Part shown: in pieces, positions 53,837-63,916 of the stretch | How positions within the stretch are numbered: the stretch's first letter is position 1 | Layout: each line of letters starts with the position of its first letter | Origin: Moheibacter sediminis | GTDB lineage: Bacteria; Bacteroidota; Bacteroidia; Flavobacteriales; Weeksellaceae | DNA length: 64,000 nucleotides | Direction of reading: 5' to 3' | NCBI RefSeq assembly: GCF_900176425.1 | Contig: NZ_FWXS01000009.1 | Span: forward strand, 86,058 to 150,057 | Position numbers and translations under genes: made by a program | The notes under the pieces: generated by a model | Seen by the model: only the letters and a program-made list of their open reading frames with translations | Databases searched by the model: none | What the model was told of the DNA's origin: nothing

Positions 53837-55114
53837 ATGAATAAAAAAATAGCATTAATTGGTTTAGGCTATGTGGGCTTGCCTTTGGCACGTCTCTTCG
53901 CTACCAAATACAATACCATAGGTTTCGACATAAATCAGAAAAGAGTTGAAGAATTATGTTCAGGAAGGGATAGTACACTAGAGATTGAAAATGAGGTGCT
54001 TAAATCTGTATTAGTAGACAATCCTAATGAAGAAAAAGGTCTGTATATTACAAATCAATTAGATGAAATCAAAGATTGTAGTTACTATATTATAACAGTG
54101 CCCACCCCTGTAGATAAGTACAATAGACCCGATCTCAATCCATTATACAAAGCAAGCGAAACAGTGGCGAAAGTTCTGAAAAAAGGAGATGTCGTCATAT
54201 ATGAATCTACTGTTTATCCGGGCGCTACTGAAGAAGAATGCATTCCTGTACTTGAAAAAGTTTCAGGTTTGAGGTTTAATGAAGAATTTTTTGCAGGCTA
54301 TTCTCCTGAAAGAATTAATCCGGGAGACAAAGAACATACAGTTGAAAAAATCTTGAAAATAACCTCAGGTTCGACCCCGGAAATTGGAGAAGAAGTTGAC
54401 GCACTGTATAGATCTGTAATCACGGCAGGAACGCATTTGGCACCAACCATTAAAGTCGCCGAAGCAGCAAAAGTTATCGAAAACTCTCAGAGGGACATAA
54501 ACATCGCATTCGTAAATGAACTGGCAAAAATTTTCAATATTTTAAACATTGACACTCATTCTGTTTTAGAGGCAGCTGGAACCAAATGGAATTTCCTGCC
54601 GTTTAAACCGGGATTGGTAGGTGGTCATTGTATCGGAGTAGACCCTTATTATCTAGCTCAAAAAGCACAAGAGCATGGCTATCATCCCGAAATAATTATT
54701 GCAGGGCGCAAGCTCAATGATTCTATGGGAGATTATGTAGCTTCTCAGATAGTAAAGAGTATGATTAATAAAGGAATCAAAGTCAATGGCTCCGAAATCC
54801 TCATGCTAGGAGTTACATTTAAGGAAAATTGTCCTGATGTAAGAAACACAAAAATAGTTGATGTGATTTCTGCGTTGGAAGAATATTCTATAACTGTAAC
54901 AGTTTATGATCCATGGGCAAATCCAGAAGAAGTAAAACATGAATATGGAGTTGAAAGTCTGAAATTACTTCCTGACAAAAAATATGATTCAATCGTTCTA
55001 GGAGTTGCACATGAGGAATTTTTACAGTTAGAGATGAACGATTTAAAAAAAGAAGTAGCCATCATTTATGATGTGAAAGGAATTTTAAAAGAAAACGTAG
55101 ATAATAGATTGTAA
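53837..55114 (+). CDS. UDP-N-acetylhexosamine 6-dehydrogenase (TviB/WbpO type), copy 1
   Basis: 425 aa. NAD site [18 protein letters not shown]. Catalytic Cys is in [44 protein letters not shown] and [15 protein letters not shown] are the family signatures. It oxidises C6 of UDP-GlcNAc/GalNAc to the uronic acid. With the WbpP-type epimerase downstream it could yield UDP-GalNAcA. The window holds a second, similar copy at 62629. Start of the polysaccharide cluster; it abuts rfbB with no gap. Confidence 0.93.
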   Translation: MNKKIALIGLGYVGLPLARLFATKYNTIGFDINQKRVEELCSGRDSTLEIENEVLKSVLVDNPNEEKGLYITNQLDEIKDCSYYIITVPTPVDKYNRPDLNPLYKASETVAKVLKKGDVVIYESTVYPGATEEECIPVLEKVSGLRFNEEFFAGYSPERINPGDKEHTVEKILKITSGSTPEIGEEVDALYRSVITAGTHLAPTIKVAEAAKVIENSQRDINIAFVNELAKIFNILNIDTHSVLEAAGTKWNFLPFKPGLVGGHCIGVDPYYLAQKAQEHGYHPEIIIAGRKLNDSMGDYVASQIVKSMINKGIKVNGSEILMLGVTFKENCPDVRNTKIVDVISALEEYSITVTVYDPWANPEEVKHEYGVESLKLLPDKKYDSIVLGVAHEEFLQLEMNDLKKEVAIIYDVKGILKENVDNRL

Positions 55115-56167
55115 ATGAAGACTATATTAATTACAGGAGGTGCAGGTTTCATCGGTTCACATGTTGTCCGCCAATTTGTGACTAAATATCCTAACTACAA
55201 CATCATCAATTTAGATGCGCTCACTTACGCAGGTAATTTAGAAAATCTTAAAGATGTTGAGAACCATTCCAATTATAAATTTGTAAAAGCAGATATTACA
55301 AATCAGAATAAAATTCAGGAAATTTTCAATCAGTATAAGCCTGATGGGGTGATTCATTTAGCCGCTGAATCGCACGTTGACCGTTCGATTACCAATCCGT
55401 TGGAGTTTGTGATGACAAATGTAATCGGAACCGTCAATTTATTGAACGCCGCAAAAGAAATCTGGAAAGATAATTACGAAGGGAAACGTTTTCACCATGT
55501 TTCTACAGATGAGGTGTATGGAACATTGGGCGAAGAAGGCTTTTTTACAGAAGAAACAGCATACGACCCACATTCTCCTTATTCTGCATCCAAAGCAAGT
55601 TCCGACCATTTTGTGAGAGCTTATGCCGACACTTACGGATTGCCGGTTGTTTTGACAAATTGTTCCAATAATTACGGTCCCAATCATTTTCCCGAAAAAT
55701 TAATCCCGCTCTGTATCCATAATATAATTAATAACAAACCACTTCCAATCTATGGAAACGGTAAATATACCCGAGACTGGCTGTACGTAATTGACCATGC
55801 CATCGCGATAGATTTGGTTTTTCATGAAGGGAAAAATCTTGAGAACTACAATGTTGGCGGATTCAATGAATGGCAAAACATCGATTTGGTGAAAGAACTT
55901 TGCCGTCAGATGGATGCTAAACTAGGTCGTGAAAATGGAGAAAGTGAAAAACTTATCACATTTGTAAAAGACCGGCCTGGGCACGATTTACGCTACGCAA
56001 TAGATGCTGCTAAAATCAATTCAGAATTAGGGTGGAGCCCGAGCGTAACATTTGAAGAAGGATTGTCTAAAACCATAGATTGGTTTTTAGAAAATCAGCA
56101 ATGGTTAGACAACGTTACTTCAGGGGATTATCAAAATTATTACGATAAACAATACGAACCAAATTAA
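55115..56167 (+). CDS. rfbB: dTDP-glucose 4,6-dehydratase
   Basis: 350 aa extended [22 protein letters not shown], the VSTDEVYG motif (catalytic Asp-Glu) and SPYSASKASSDH (YxxxK) are RfbB features. It makes dTDP-4-keto-6-deoxyglucose, precursor of rhamnose and several deoxy-aminosugars. RfbC and RfbD are not in the window. Coupled to the preceding dehydrogenase and followed 6 bp later by rfbA. Confidence 0.96.
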   Translation: MKTILITGGAGFIGSHVVRQFVTKYPNYNIINLDALTYAGNLENLKDVENHSNYKFVKADITNQNKIQEIFNQYKPDGVIHLAAESHVDRSITNPLEFVMTNVIGTVNLLNAAKEIWKDNYEGKRFHHVSTDEVYGTLGEEGFFTEETAYDPHSPYSASKASSDHFVRAYADTYGLPVVLTNCSNNYGPNHFPEKLIPLCIHNIINNKPLPIYGNGKYTRDWLYVIDHAIAIDLVFHEGKNLENYNVGGFNEWQNIDLVKELCRQMDAKLGRENGESEKLITFVKDRPGHDLRYAIDAAKINSELGWSPSVTFEEGLSKTIDWFLENQQWLDNVTSGDYQNYYDKQYEPN

Positions 56168-56173
56168 TAAACC

Positions 56174-57043
56174 ATGAAAGGAATTATACTTGCAGGAGGC
56201 TCGGGAACCCGTTTACACCCGCTTACATTAGCAGTTTCAAAACAATTATTACCGGTTTATGACAAGCCGATGATTTATTACCCGTTATCAGTTTTAATGT
56301 TAGCAGGAATTAAAGAAATTTTAATCATATCTACTCCAGTAGACTTGCCTAACTTTAAAAGACTTTTGGGAGACGGTTCCCAGTTCGGAATTAAATTAAG
56401 CTATAAAGAACAGCCAAGCCCAGACGGACTGGCGCAGGCATTTATTATCGGTGAAGAATTTATTGGAAATGATGATGTATGTTTAGTCCTGGGAGATAAT
56501 ATATTTTACGGAGCAGGATTGCAAAATTTATTATTAAATTCTGTTGAAACTGTAAAAAATGAGAAAAAAGCGGTCGTATTTGGGTATTATGTTGAAGACC
56601 CTGAAAGATATGGTGTAGCTGAATTTGACAAAGAAGGCAATGTGTTAAGCATTGAGGAAAAACCATTGAAACCTAAATCAAATCATGCAGTAGTTGGGCT
56701 TTATTTTTATCCGAATTCTGTGGTAGAAATAGCAAAACAAATCAAACCTTCAGCAAGAGGCGAATTAGAAATCACTACAGTTAATCAAACTTATTTAGCC
56801 CAATCAGATTTGAAGCTTCAGGTTATGAGCAGAGGTTTTGCCTGGCTAGATACCGGGACTCATGAATCACTTGCAGAGGCTACAGAATTTGTAAAAACCC
56901 TTGAAAAAAGAACTTCTTTAAAAATCGCATGTCTGGAAGAAATTGGAATGAGGTTAAGCTTCATAGATAAAGAGGTTGTGGGAAAAAATGTGGAAAGCTT
57001 AAAAGGTGATTATTACGATTACATCAGAAAAATTATTAACTAA
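56174..57043 (+). CDS. rfbA: Glucose-1-phosphate thymidylyltransferase
   Basis: 289 aa. The start [32 protein letters not shown] is the nucleotidyltransferase signature. [14 protein letters not shown] is the metal loop, and [15 protein letters not shown] closes the sugar site. It makes dTDP-glucose from glucose-1-phosphate and dTTP, the substrate of RfbB. Last gene before a 354-bp gap. Confidence 0.97.
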   Translation: MKGIILAGGSGTRLHPLTLAVSKQLLPVYDKPMIYYPLSVLMLAGIKEILIISTPVDLPNFKRLLGDGSQFGIKLSYKEQPSPDGLAQAFIIGEEFIGNDDVCLVLGDNIFYGAGLQNLLLNSVETVKNEKKAVVFGYYVEDPERYGVAEFDKEGNVLSIEEKPLKPKSNHAVVGLYFYPNSVVEIAKQIKPSARGELEITTVNQTYLAQSDLKLQVMSRGFAWLDTGTHESLAEATEFVKTLEKRTSLKIACLEEIGMRLSFIDKEVVGKNVESLKGDYYDYIRKIIN

Positions 57044-57130
57044 TACGGTTGTGATTTTTTATGTTTTGGTAACTCAATACATATTGTTAATTCTTAAAGT
57101 TCAATTTACTTTTTGTAAAAAATAATATTG

Positions 57131-57138
57131 TAAATTTG
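57131..57138 (+). promoter_or_regulatory. -7 element of an internal promoter
   Basis: TAAATTTG fits TAnnTTTG; the nearest TTG (57113-57115) is too close at 15 bp. It precedes the WbpP-type epimerase by 259 bp. Confidence 0.45.
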
Positions 57139-57173
57139 CCGAAATCTATACTAGATTAACTAAATTTTCATTA

Positions 57174-57281
57174 ATGGAAGAAATAATTATCAATGATATA
57201 ATCGGAAATAGCATTCCGAATTATCTATTTGTCAAAATTAAAACTATTAATGCACTCTCTCTTGTTCCTAAACAAATATAA
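57174..57281 (+). CDS. Possible 35-aa leader peptide
   Basis: ATG to TAA, 35 aa, starting MEEIIINDIIGNSIPNYL. It lies 35 bp past the internal -7 element. No homologue is recognised, base use is plain AT-rich, so it may be chance. Recorded because the matching leader at 62431 also holds a short frame (62495-62575). Confidence 0.2.
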   Translation: MEEIIINDIIGNSIPNYLFVKIKTINALSLVPKQI

Positions 57282-57397
57282 ATTACGCAGTTTCCTGACC
57301 AGTGAAATTAGGAATAAATAAAAAACTAATTTTATTAGAAGTAGTTTAGTTTGGCTAGATTAAAAATTAATAAAAAAACTCTCTGTAAATTTAATAG

Positions 57398-58384
57398 ATG
57401 AAAAATACTTACATTAAAAATAAAATAGTGCTAGTAACGGGAGGAGCCGGCTTTATAGGATCTAATCTTTGTGATGCTTTGCTACAACTTGACAATCATG
57501 TAGTTTGTCTGGATAACTTTGCGACAGGCAAACCAAAAAATATAGAACATCTCCTCAATCATCCAAAATTCACATTAATCGTAGGTGATATTAGAAACCT
57601 TTCTGATTGCGAGAAAGCAGTCCAAGGGGTTGATTTTGTTTTGCATCAGGCAGCGTTGGGGTCTGTTCCGCGCTCGATAGCCGATCCTATAACATCCAAT
57701 GCAGTTAATGTTTCCGGATTTTTAAATATGCTTGTAGCTTCGCGAGACGCAGGCGTAAAAAGGTTTGTATATGCCGCCAGTTCCTCAACATATGGCGATT
57801 CTGAAAGCTTGCCGAAAGTAGAAAATATCATTGGCAATCCACTTTCTCCTTATGCAATTACTAAGTATGTAAATGAATTGTATGCAAACAATTTTAAAAG
57901 AACTTATGGATTAGATACTGTAGGGCTGCGTTATTTTAATGTTTTCGGTAGAAAGCAGGATCCTAATGGGGCTTACGCCGCTGTCATCCCTAAATTTGTA
58001 ATGCAATTTATGAAACATGAATCTCCTGTTATTAATGGAGATGGAGAGTACTCAAGAGATTTTACTTATATAGAAAATGTGGTGCAAATGAACTTACTGG
58101 CTTTGAGTACTGATAATGAGTTGGCACTAAACCAAATATATAATGTAGCATACGGAGAAAGAACTACACTAAATGATCTTGTTAACTTGTTGAAAAAGGA
58201 ACTGGGAGAATATGATGATAGAATTAAGCAAGTAGAAGTAGTATATGGTCCCAACAGGAAAGGGGATGTTCCCCATTCACTTGCCTCTATTGATAAAGCA
58301 AAAAACTTATTGGGATACCAACCTGAATTTTCAATGGCTCAGGGATTGCATGAGGCAGTAAAATGGTATTATGAAAATTTATAA
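57398..58384 (+). CDS. UDP-N-acetylglucosamine 4-epimerase (WbpP/TviC type)
   Basis: 328 aa extended [55 protein letters not shown] and [15 protein letters not shown] (YxxxK) are WbpP/TviC features. [23 protein letters not shown] is typical as well. It interconverts GlcNAc and GalNAc (or their uronic acids) on UDP. With the TviB-type dehydrogenases this gives UDP-GalNAcA, as in Vi antigen and some O-antigens. Confidence 0.92.
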   Translation: MKNTYIKNKIVLVTGGAGFIGSNLCDALLQLDNHVVCLDNFATGKPKNIEHLLNHPKFTLIVGDIRNLSDCEKAVQGVDFVLHQAALGSVPRSIADPITSNAVNVSGFLNMLVASRDAGVKRFVYAASSSTYGDSESLPKVENIIGNPLSPYAITKYVNELYANNFKRTYGLDTVGLRYFNVFGRKQDPNGAYAAVIPKFVMQFMKHESPVINGDGEYSRDFTYIENVVQMNLLALSTDNELALNQIYNVAYGERTTLNDLVNLLKKELGEYDDRIKQVEVVYGPNRKGDVPHSLASIDKAKNLLGYQPEFSMAQGLHEAVKWYYENL

Positions 58385-58504
58385 TAGGTACAATAATTAA
58401 ATCCAAGAACATATCTTATGCCGATATATAATACTAATTTTGCTAACAATAATATCATAGTAAAGTGATAAAGTGCACACGCACTACTTTTTAAAGAGAT
58501 AAGG

Positions 58505-59536
58505 ATGCTAGAAAATAAAACTTTACTCATCACAGGGGGGACGGGGTCATTTGGAACAGCAGTATTGCACCGTTTTTTACACACTGACCATTTTAGCGAA
58601 ATCAGAATTTTTTCCCGAGACGAGAAAAAACAAGATGATATGCGCAACATCTACAAAAATACCAAAATCAAATATTATGTAGGTGATGTCAGAGATTACA
58701 ACAGTATAGAGCCGGCAACGCGTGGCGTAGATTATATATTTCATGCAGCAGCATTGAAACAAGTTCCTTCATGTGAATTTTTTCCGATGCAAGCTGTGAA
58801 GACCAATGTTGAAGGCACACAAAATGTAATCCGTGCAGCCTCTTTAAACAAAGTTCAAAAAGTAATTTGCTTGTCCACCGACAAAGCCGCTTATCCGATC
58901 AATGCAATGGGTATTTCCAAAGCGATGATGGAAAAAGTAGCCGTAGCTGAAGCCAGAAATCTTACAGACACAGTAGTTTGCTTGACCCGTTATGGAAACG
59001 TTATGGCATCGCGTGGTTCGGTAATTCCTTTATTTTTAAACCAAATTCAAAAAGGAGAGCCCATTACGATAACAGACCCAAATATGTCGAGATTTTTCAT
59101 GTCATTGGAAGATGCGGTAGACTTAGTTCTGTTTGCATTTAAACATGCCAATCCTGGAGATTTATTTGTCAACAAAGCACCTGCAGGCTCCATAGGAGAT
59201 TTGGCAAAAGCATTGATTGAAATGACAGGAAAAGAAGTCCCCATAAAGATCATCGGAACACGCCACGGAGAAAAATTATATGAAACTCTTTGTACGCGTG
59301 AAGAAATGATGAAAGCGGAAGATATGGGTGATTTCTATAGGATTCCTGCAGATAACCGTGATTTAAATTATGCCAAATATATCTCTGAAGGTGAAGAAGA
59401 TATTTCAAGAGTAGAAGATTATCATTCACATAATACTGAGCAGCAAGGTGTGGAAGGATTGAAAAAATTAATTTCTACTTTGCCACTGATACGTAAAGAG
59501 ATTTTCGGTGAAGATGTGATGCAGTATCCATACTAG
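58505..59536 (+). CDS. capE: UDP-GlcNAc 4,6-dehydratase / 5-epimerase (CapE/WbjB)
   Basis: 343 aa. LLITGGTGSFGTAVLHRFL binds NAD(P). STDKAAYPINAMGISKAMMEK has Met in place of Tyr in the YxxxK motif, as in CapE and WbpM. HAAALKQVPSCEFFP and TRYGNVMASRGSVIPLF are FlaA1/CapE signatures. It starts the route to UDP-N-acetyl-L-fucosamine; capF and capG follow. Distinguished from short PseB by this neighbourhood. Confidence 0.92.
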   Translation: MLENKTLLITGGTGSFGTAVLHRFLHTDHFSEIRIFSRDEKKQDDMRNIYKNTKIKYYVGDVRDYNSIEPATRGVDYIFHAAALKQVPSCEFFPMQAVKTNVEGTQNVIRAASLNKVQKVICLSTDKAAYPINAMGISKAMMEKVAVAEARNLTDTVVCLTRYGNVMASRGSVIPLFLNQIQKGEPITITDPNMSRFFMSLEDAVDLVLFAFKHANPGDLFVNKAPAGSIGDLAKALIEMTGKEVPIKIIGTRHGEKLYETLCTREEMMKAEDMGDFYRIPADNRDLNYAKYISEGEEDISRVEDYHSHNTEQQGVEGLKKLISTLPLIRKEIFGEDVMQYPY

Positions 59537-59574
59537 AGTAATAAAGGATAAAAGTAGAAGCAGTATAAAATTAA

Positions 59575-59988
59575 ATGATGCTTTTAAAAGGGAAAATACA
59601 TTCAGACGAAAGAGGAACGATTACTTTCAACAACGATTTTGATGCTTCACAAGTCAAACGGATTTATACAATAGAAAATAATTCTGTAGAATTTATTAGA
59701 GGCTGGCAGGGACACAAAGTAGAACAGCGTTGGTTTGCTTGTATCAACGGAAAATTTGAAATTCAGGTCATTGAAATCGACGATTTCCAAAATCCTTCCA
59801 AAGATTTAACGATAGATAAATACGAATTGACAACAGATGCTTTAAATTTCCTCCATGTACCGGCAGGTTTTGTAACTGCAATTCAAGCCATTGAAGGAAA
59901 CTCAAAACTGTTAGTACTTTCTGATTATTTATTGGGTGAAATTCAGGATGAATATCGTTTTCGTTTGGATTATTTCCACCAAAAATAA
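59575..59988 (+). CDS. WxcM-like/FdtA-type cupin (putative sugar isomerase)
   Basis: 137 aa, single cupin. It starts MLLKGKIHSDERGTITFNNDF. GWQGHKVEQRWFACINGKFEIQVIEIDDF and VPAGFVTAIQAIEG are the WxcM/FdtA-type signatures, with HVPAG at the substrate site. Relatives move the keto group or epimerise dTDP- or UDP-6-deoxy-4-ketosugars. It sits between capE and capF, where the standard three-gene FucNAc pathway has no such gene. Exact reaction unknown. Confidence 0.8.
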   Translation: MMLLKGKIHSDERGTITFNNDFDASQVKRIYTIENNSVEFIRGWQGHKVEQRWFACINGKFEIQVIEIDDFQNPSKDLTIDKYELTTDALNFLHVPAGFVTAIQAIEGNSKLLVLSDYLLGEIQDEYRFRLDYFHQK

Positions 59989-60024
59989 CAACATTGAGAT
60001 TGCGAAAGCTTAACTATAAAAAAA

Positions 60025-61143
60025 ATGAAAAAAGTAGGAATTACAGGCCAAAATGGATTTGTAGGTAAACATTTGTACAATACTTTAGGATTGACTCCTG
60101 AAGAATTTGAAAGAATTGATTTTGATAAATCTTACTTTGATTCAGAACAAAAACTAGATGCATTTGTTTCACAATGTGATGTTATCGTGCATCTTGCGGC
60201 GATGAACCGCCATGAAAGCCAGGAATTCATCTATGAAACCAATGTTAAATTGGCAAAAAATCTGGTGGCCTCATTGAAAAGAACCAATTCCAAGGCACAC
60301 GTTTTATTTTCATCTTCATCACAGGAAGAAAGAGATAACCTTTATGGTAAATCCAAAAAAGAAGGAAGAGAAATCCTTGCAAATCAAACAAGAGAAAATG
60401 GAGGTTTATTTTCAGGAATGATTATCCCAAATGTTTTCGGACCATTTGGATTGCCAAATTACAATTCATTCGTTGCAACCTTCTGTTACAAATTGACACA
60501 TGGCGAACAGCCTGTTATTGACAATGATGGCGAAGTGAAATTGATTTACGTCAGCGAATTGGTAAACGAAATCATAACCAAAATCAGAGAAGAAAAATCT
60601 GAAGATTTATATGAAGTGCCACATACTTCAGTCAACAAAGTTTCGGAAGTTTTGGCGAAATTGGAAAACTATAAAAAACTGTATTTCGAAGGTGGAGAAA
60701 TCCCTCAATTGGAATCAAAATTTGATTACAATTTATTCAATACTTTCCGTTGTTATTTCGATGTCAAAAATCACTACCCCGTAAAATTTACTCAGCACAC
60801 AGACCCGCGGGGTGCTTTTGTGGAAGTTATCAGATTGGGAATTGGTGGGCAATGTTCATTCTCTACAACCGTTCCGGGCATCACAAGAGGAAATCATTTC
60901 CATACAAGAAAAATAGAACGTTTTGCGGTTATCAAAGGAAAAGCATTGATCCAATTAAGAAAAATCGATACAGATGAAGTTTTGGATTTCTATCTGGATG
61001 GAAAGGATCCGGCGTATGTCGATATGCCAATTTGGTACACGCACAACATCAAAAACATTGGAGATGAAGAATTGTACACCATTTTCTGGATTAACGAACC
61101 GTACAATGCGGAAGATGCAGATACGTATTTTGTAGAGGTTTAA
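60025..61143 (+). CDS. capF: UDP-4-keto-6-deoxy-HexNAc epimerase/reductase (CapF/WbjC)
   Basis: 372 aa. The N-terminal SDR domain (about 1-240; GITGQNGFVGKHL, LYGKSKKEG) reduces the ketosugar. The C-terminal cupin (about 245-372; FVEVIRLGIGGQCSFSTT, RGNHFHTRKIERF with metal His residues) epimerises C3. This two-domain layout is diagnostic of CapF. It gives UDP-N-acetyl-L-pneumosamine-type product for CapG. 36-bp gap after the WxcM-like gene. Confidence 0.94.
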   Translation: MKKVGITGQNGFVGKHLYNTLGLTPEEFERIDFDKSYFDSEQKLDAFVSQCDVIVHLAAMNRHESQEFIYETNVKLAKNLVASLKRTNSKAHVLFSSSSQEERDNLYGKSKKEGREILANQTRENGGLFSGMIIPNVFGPFGLPNYNSFVATFCYKLTHGEQPVIDNDGEVKLIYVSELVNEIITKIREEKSEDLYEVPHTSVNKVSEVLAKLENYKKLYFEGGEIPQLESKFDYNLFNTFRCYFDVKNHYPVKFTQHTDPRGAFVEVIRLGIGGQCSFSTTVPGITRGNHFHTRKIERFAVIKGKALIQLRKIDTDEVLDFYLDGKDPAYVDMPIWYTHNIKNIGDEELYTIFWINEPYNAEDADTYFVEV

Positions 61144-61181
61144 TTAAAAATTAAATTCTAATTAAAATTAATATTACCCAA

Positions 61182-62339
61182 ATGACAAATAACAATCCAC
61201 TTATAAAAAAACTGAAAGTAATGACCGTTGTCGGAACGCGCCCTGAGATCATCCGATTGTCAAGAGTGATGGCAGCATTGGATGCTTCAGATGCGGTTGA
61301 ACACGTCATTGTTCATACAGGCCAGAATTACGATTACGAATTGAACCAAATTTTCTTTGAAGATTTAGGAATCAGAAAACCGGATTATTTTTTGGAAGCG
61401 GCAGGCAAGACTGCAGCAGAAACAGTTGGGAATATTTTGATAAAAGTTGATCCTTTGCTGGAAGAATTGAAACCAGATGCTTTTTTGGTTTTAGGAGATA
61501 CAAATAGCTGTTTGTGTACGATTCCTGCAAAAAAAAGACATATCCCGATTTTCCACATGGAAGCCGGAAACAGATGTTTCGACCAGCGTGTACCGGAAGA
61601 AACCAACCGTAAAATAGTAGATCATGTTTCTGACGTTAATTTGACTTACAGTGATATTGCACGTGAATACTTACTGCGTGAAGGTTTGCCTGCAGACAGA
61701 ATTATCAAAACCGGTTCACCGATGTTTGAGGTTTTGAATCATTATTTGCCTGAAATTGAGGCTTCAGATGTTTTGAATAAATTAAATTTAGAAAAAGGAA
61801 AATTCTTTGTAATTTCCTCACACAGAGAAGAAAACATCAATTCAGAAAAGAATTTCACGGGATTAATTGATTCCCTGAATGCAATTGCTGACCAATATAA
61901 AATGCCGATCATCGTTTCGACTCACCCGAGAACCAGAAATATGATCGATGCTAAAAAAGTAGAAGTTCGTCCAGAAATCCAATTCTTAAAACCACTTGGG
62001 TTTCACGATTATAATGCTTTACAGATGCATTCTTATGCAGTTTTGTCTGATTCCGGAACGATTTCAGAAGAATCTTCTATATTGAACTTCAGAGCATTAA
62101 ACATTCGTCAGGCACACGAACGCCCGGAAGCGATGGAAGAAGCGTCCGTAATGATGGTTGGACTTTCTCCGGAAAGAATTCTGCAAGGATTGGTTCAGGT
62201 TTTGAGACAAGAGGTAGGTGAAAACAGAAACTTCAGAAAAGTCGCTGATTATTCTATGCCAAATGTTTCAGAAAAAGTAGTGAGAATTATCCTTTCTTAT
62301 ACTGATTATGTAAAACGTGTAGTTTGGAGCGAAAACTAA
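61182..62339 (+). CDS. capG: UDP-HexNAc 2-epimerase, non-hydrolysing (CapG/WbjD)
   Basis: 385 aa, GT-B fold. TVVGTRPEIIRLSRVMAAL, HTGQNYDYELNQIFFEDL, HMEAGNRCFDQRVPEETNR and the late SDSGTISEESSILNFRAL are the family motifs. In this context it makes UDP-N-acetyl-L-fucosamine by C2 inversion. Plain WecB (UDP-ManNAc) activity is the alternative, but the CapE-CapF neighbours favour CapG. Confidence 0.93.
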   Translation: MTNNNPLIKKLKVMTVVGTRPEIIRLSRVMAALDASDAVEHVIVHTGQNYDYELNQIFFEDLGIRKPDYFLEAAGKTAAETVGNILIKVDPLLEELKPDAFLVLGDTNSCLCTIPAKKRHIPIFHMEAGNRCFDQRVPEETNRKIVDHVSDVNLTYSDIAREYLLREGLPADRIIKTGSPMFEVLNHYLPEIEASDVLNKLNLEKGKFFVISSHREENINSEKNFTGLIDSLNAIADQYKMPIIVSTHPRTRNMIDAKKVEVRPEIQFLKPLGFHDYNALQMHSYAVLSDSGTISEESSILNFRALNIRQAHERPEAMEEASVMMVGLSPERILQGLVQVLRQEVGENRNFRKVADYSMPNVSEKVVRIILSYTDYVKRVVWSEN

Positions 62340-62628
62340 ATTTGATGTAGTATGTCAAATATTCTTAATTCTCTCATTTTAAATTATTATTGTTTATCAC
62401 TGGCGTTAATACGAAATATTAAATAAAGCTGTAAATTAGCCGAAATTTAAACTTATCAACCCGAAAAAACAAATTTCAAATCACTAAATTTCAAATGAAA
62501 ACAACGATTATTCACATAGAAATACTACTTGTATCACAAAAAATGAAATGGCCGAATTCTAATATGTTTTTTTAACTTAAATCACTTTACTTAATTAAAT
62601 AAAATTACACTAAGATAATAAATTAACT
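62340..62628. other. 289-bp gap with a repeated leader motif
   Basis: It contains GTAAATTAGCCGAAAT (62431-62446), nearly the same as the leader at 57130. A short frame follows (62495-62575, 26 aa). The -7 match is imperfect here (TAAATTAG). Confidence 0.4.
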
Positions 62629-63903
62629 ATGAACATAAAGATAGCATTGATTGGATTAGGATACGTAGGATTGCCATTGGCAAGACTTTTCGGAACCCGA
62701 TACAACACGATAGGATTTGATATAAATGCAAATAGAATAGCAGAGCTGCGTTCGGGTACAGATTCAACACTGGAAGTAGAAGACTCAATCCTTCAAGCCG
62801 TTTTGGTTAATTCACCAAATGAAGAAAAAGGCTTATATGTAACCAATCAACTAGATGAAATATCAGATTGTAATTATTATATAATCACCGTTCCGACACC
62901 TGTTGATAAAAATAATCGTCCAGATTTGACTCCTTTGTACAAAGCCAGCGAAACAGTAGGCAAAGTGCTTAAAAAAGGAGATATTGTAGTTTATGAATCA
63001 ACGGTTTATCCTGGAGTAACCGAGGAGGAATGTATTCCTGTATTAGAGAAGGTTTCGGGATTGAAGTTTAACGAAGATTTTTTTGCAGGATATTCCCCTG
63101 AAAGAATTAACCCGGGAGATAAAGAACACACTGTAGAAAAGATCCTAAAAGTAACCTCAGGCTCAACCCCTGAAATCGGAAAGAAAGTAGATGAGTTATA
63201 TAAATCTGTAATTACAGCAGGAACCCATCTGGCCCCTACAATAAAAGTAGCGGAAGCAGCAAAAGTAATCGAGAACTCCCAGAGAGACATTAACATTGCT
63301 TTTGTAAATGAGTTGGCGAAAATATTTAACATATTGGAAATTGATACCCATGCAGTATTGGAAGCCGCTGGAACAAAATGGAATTTCTTACCATTTAAAC
63401 CCGGATTAGTAGGAGGTCATTGCATAGGAGTCGATCCTTATTATTTGGCACAAAAAGCACAAGAACACGGCTATCATCCTGAAATTATACTAGCAGGCAG
63501 AAGGCTTAATGATTCTATGGGAGAATATGTAGCTTCTCAGATTATAAAATGTATGATCAAAAAAGGAATCAAAGTAAATGGGGCTGAAATTTTGATGCTA
63601 GGCATTACATTCAAGGAAAATTGTCCTGATGTGAGAAATACGAAGATAGTAGATGTTATCTCTGCGCTAGAGGATTATTGCGTAAATGTTACAACTTATG
63701 ACCCGTGGGCCAATCCTAAAGAAGTAAATCATGAGTATGGAATTGATAGCAAAACTGAATTATCATCACAAAAATATGATGCAATAGTTTTGGGAGTAGC
63801 ACACAAAGAATTTAAAGACTTGGATTTTCCTTCGTTAAAGAAAGAAAATGCTGTCGTTTACGATGTGAAAGGTATTTTAGAAAATGTAGATGCTAAACTG
63901 TAA
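62629..63903 (+). CDS. UDP-N-acetylhexosamine 6-dehydrogenase (TviB/WbpO type), copy 2
   Basis: 424 aa, closely similar throughout to the protein at 53837: same NAD motif [19 protein letters not shown], same [24 protein letters not shown] with the catalytic Cys. Differences are concentrated in surface positions and the C-terminus, and codon choice has drifted widely, so the duplication is not recent. It precedes a UDP-glucose dehydrogenase by 13 bp. Confidence 0.93.
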   Translation: MNIKIALIGLGYVGLPLARLFGTRYNTIGFDINANRIAELRSGTDSTLEVEDSILQAVLVNSPNEEKGLYVTNQLDEISDCNYYIITVPTPVDKNNRPDLTPLYKASETVGKVLKKGDIVVYESTVYPGVTEEECIPVLEKVSGLKFNEDFFAGYSPERINPGDKEHTVEKILKVTSGSTPEIGKKVDELYKSVITAGTHLAPTIKVAEAAKVIENSQRDINIAFVNELAKIFNILEIDTHAVLEAAGTKWNFLPFKPGLVGGHCIGVDPYYLAQKAQEHGYHPEIILAGRRLNDSMGEYVASQIIKCMIKKGIKVNGAEILMLGITFKENCPDVRNTKIVDVISALEDYCVNVTTYDPWANPKEVNHEYGIDSKTELSSQKYDAIVLGVAHKEFKDLDFPSLKKENAVVYDVKGILENVDAKL

Positions 63904-63916
63904 TTAAATTTTATCT

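Larger units (their letters stand above)
57044..57397. other. 354-bp gap inside the polysaccharide cluster with a promoter-like leader
   Basis: A TAAATTTG -7 element (57131-57138) starts the run GTAAATTTGCCGAAAT, repeated with one change at 62431. A small reading frame (57174-57281, 35 aa, starting MEEIIINDIIGN) follows. No terminator is clear between rfbA and the promoter. Confidence 0.55.

Noticed and set aside
57113..57138. TTTTG plus TAAATTTG as a full -33/-7 promoter
   Set aside because: The spacing is 15 bp, shorter than the 18-21 bp seen for the better promoters here; only the -7 element is kept.
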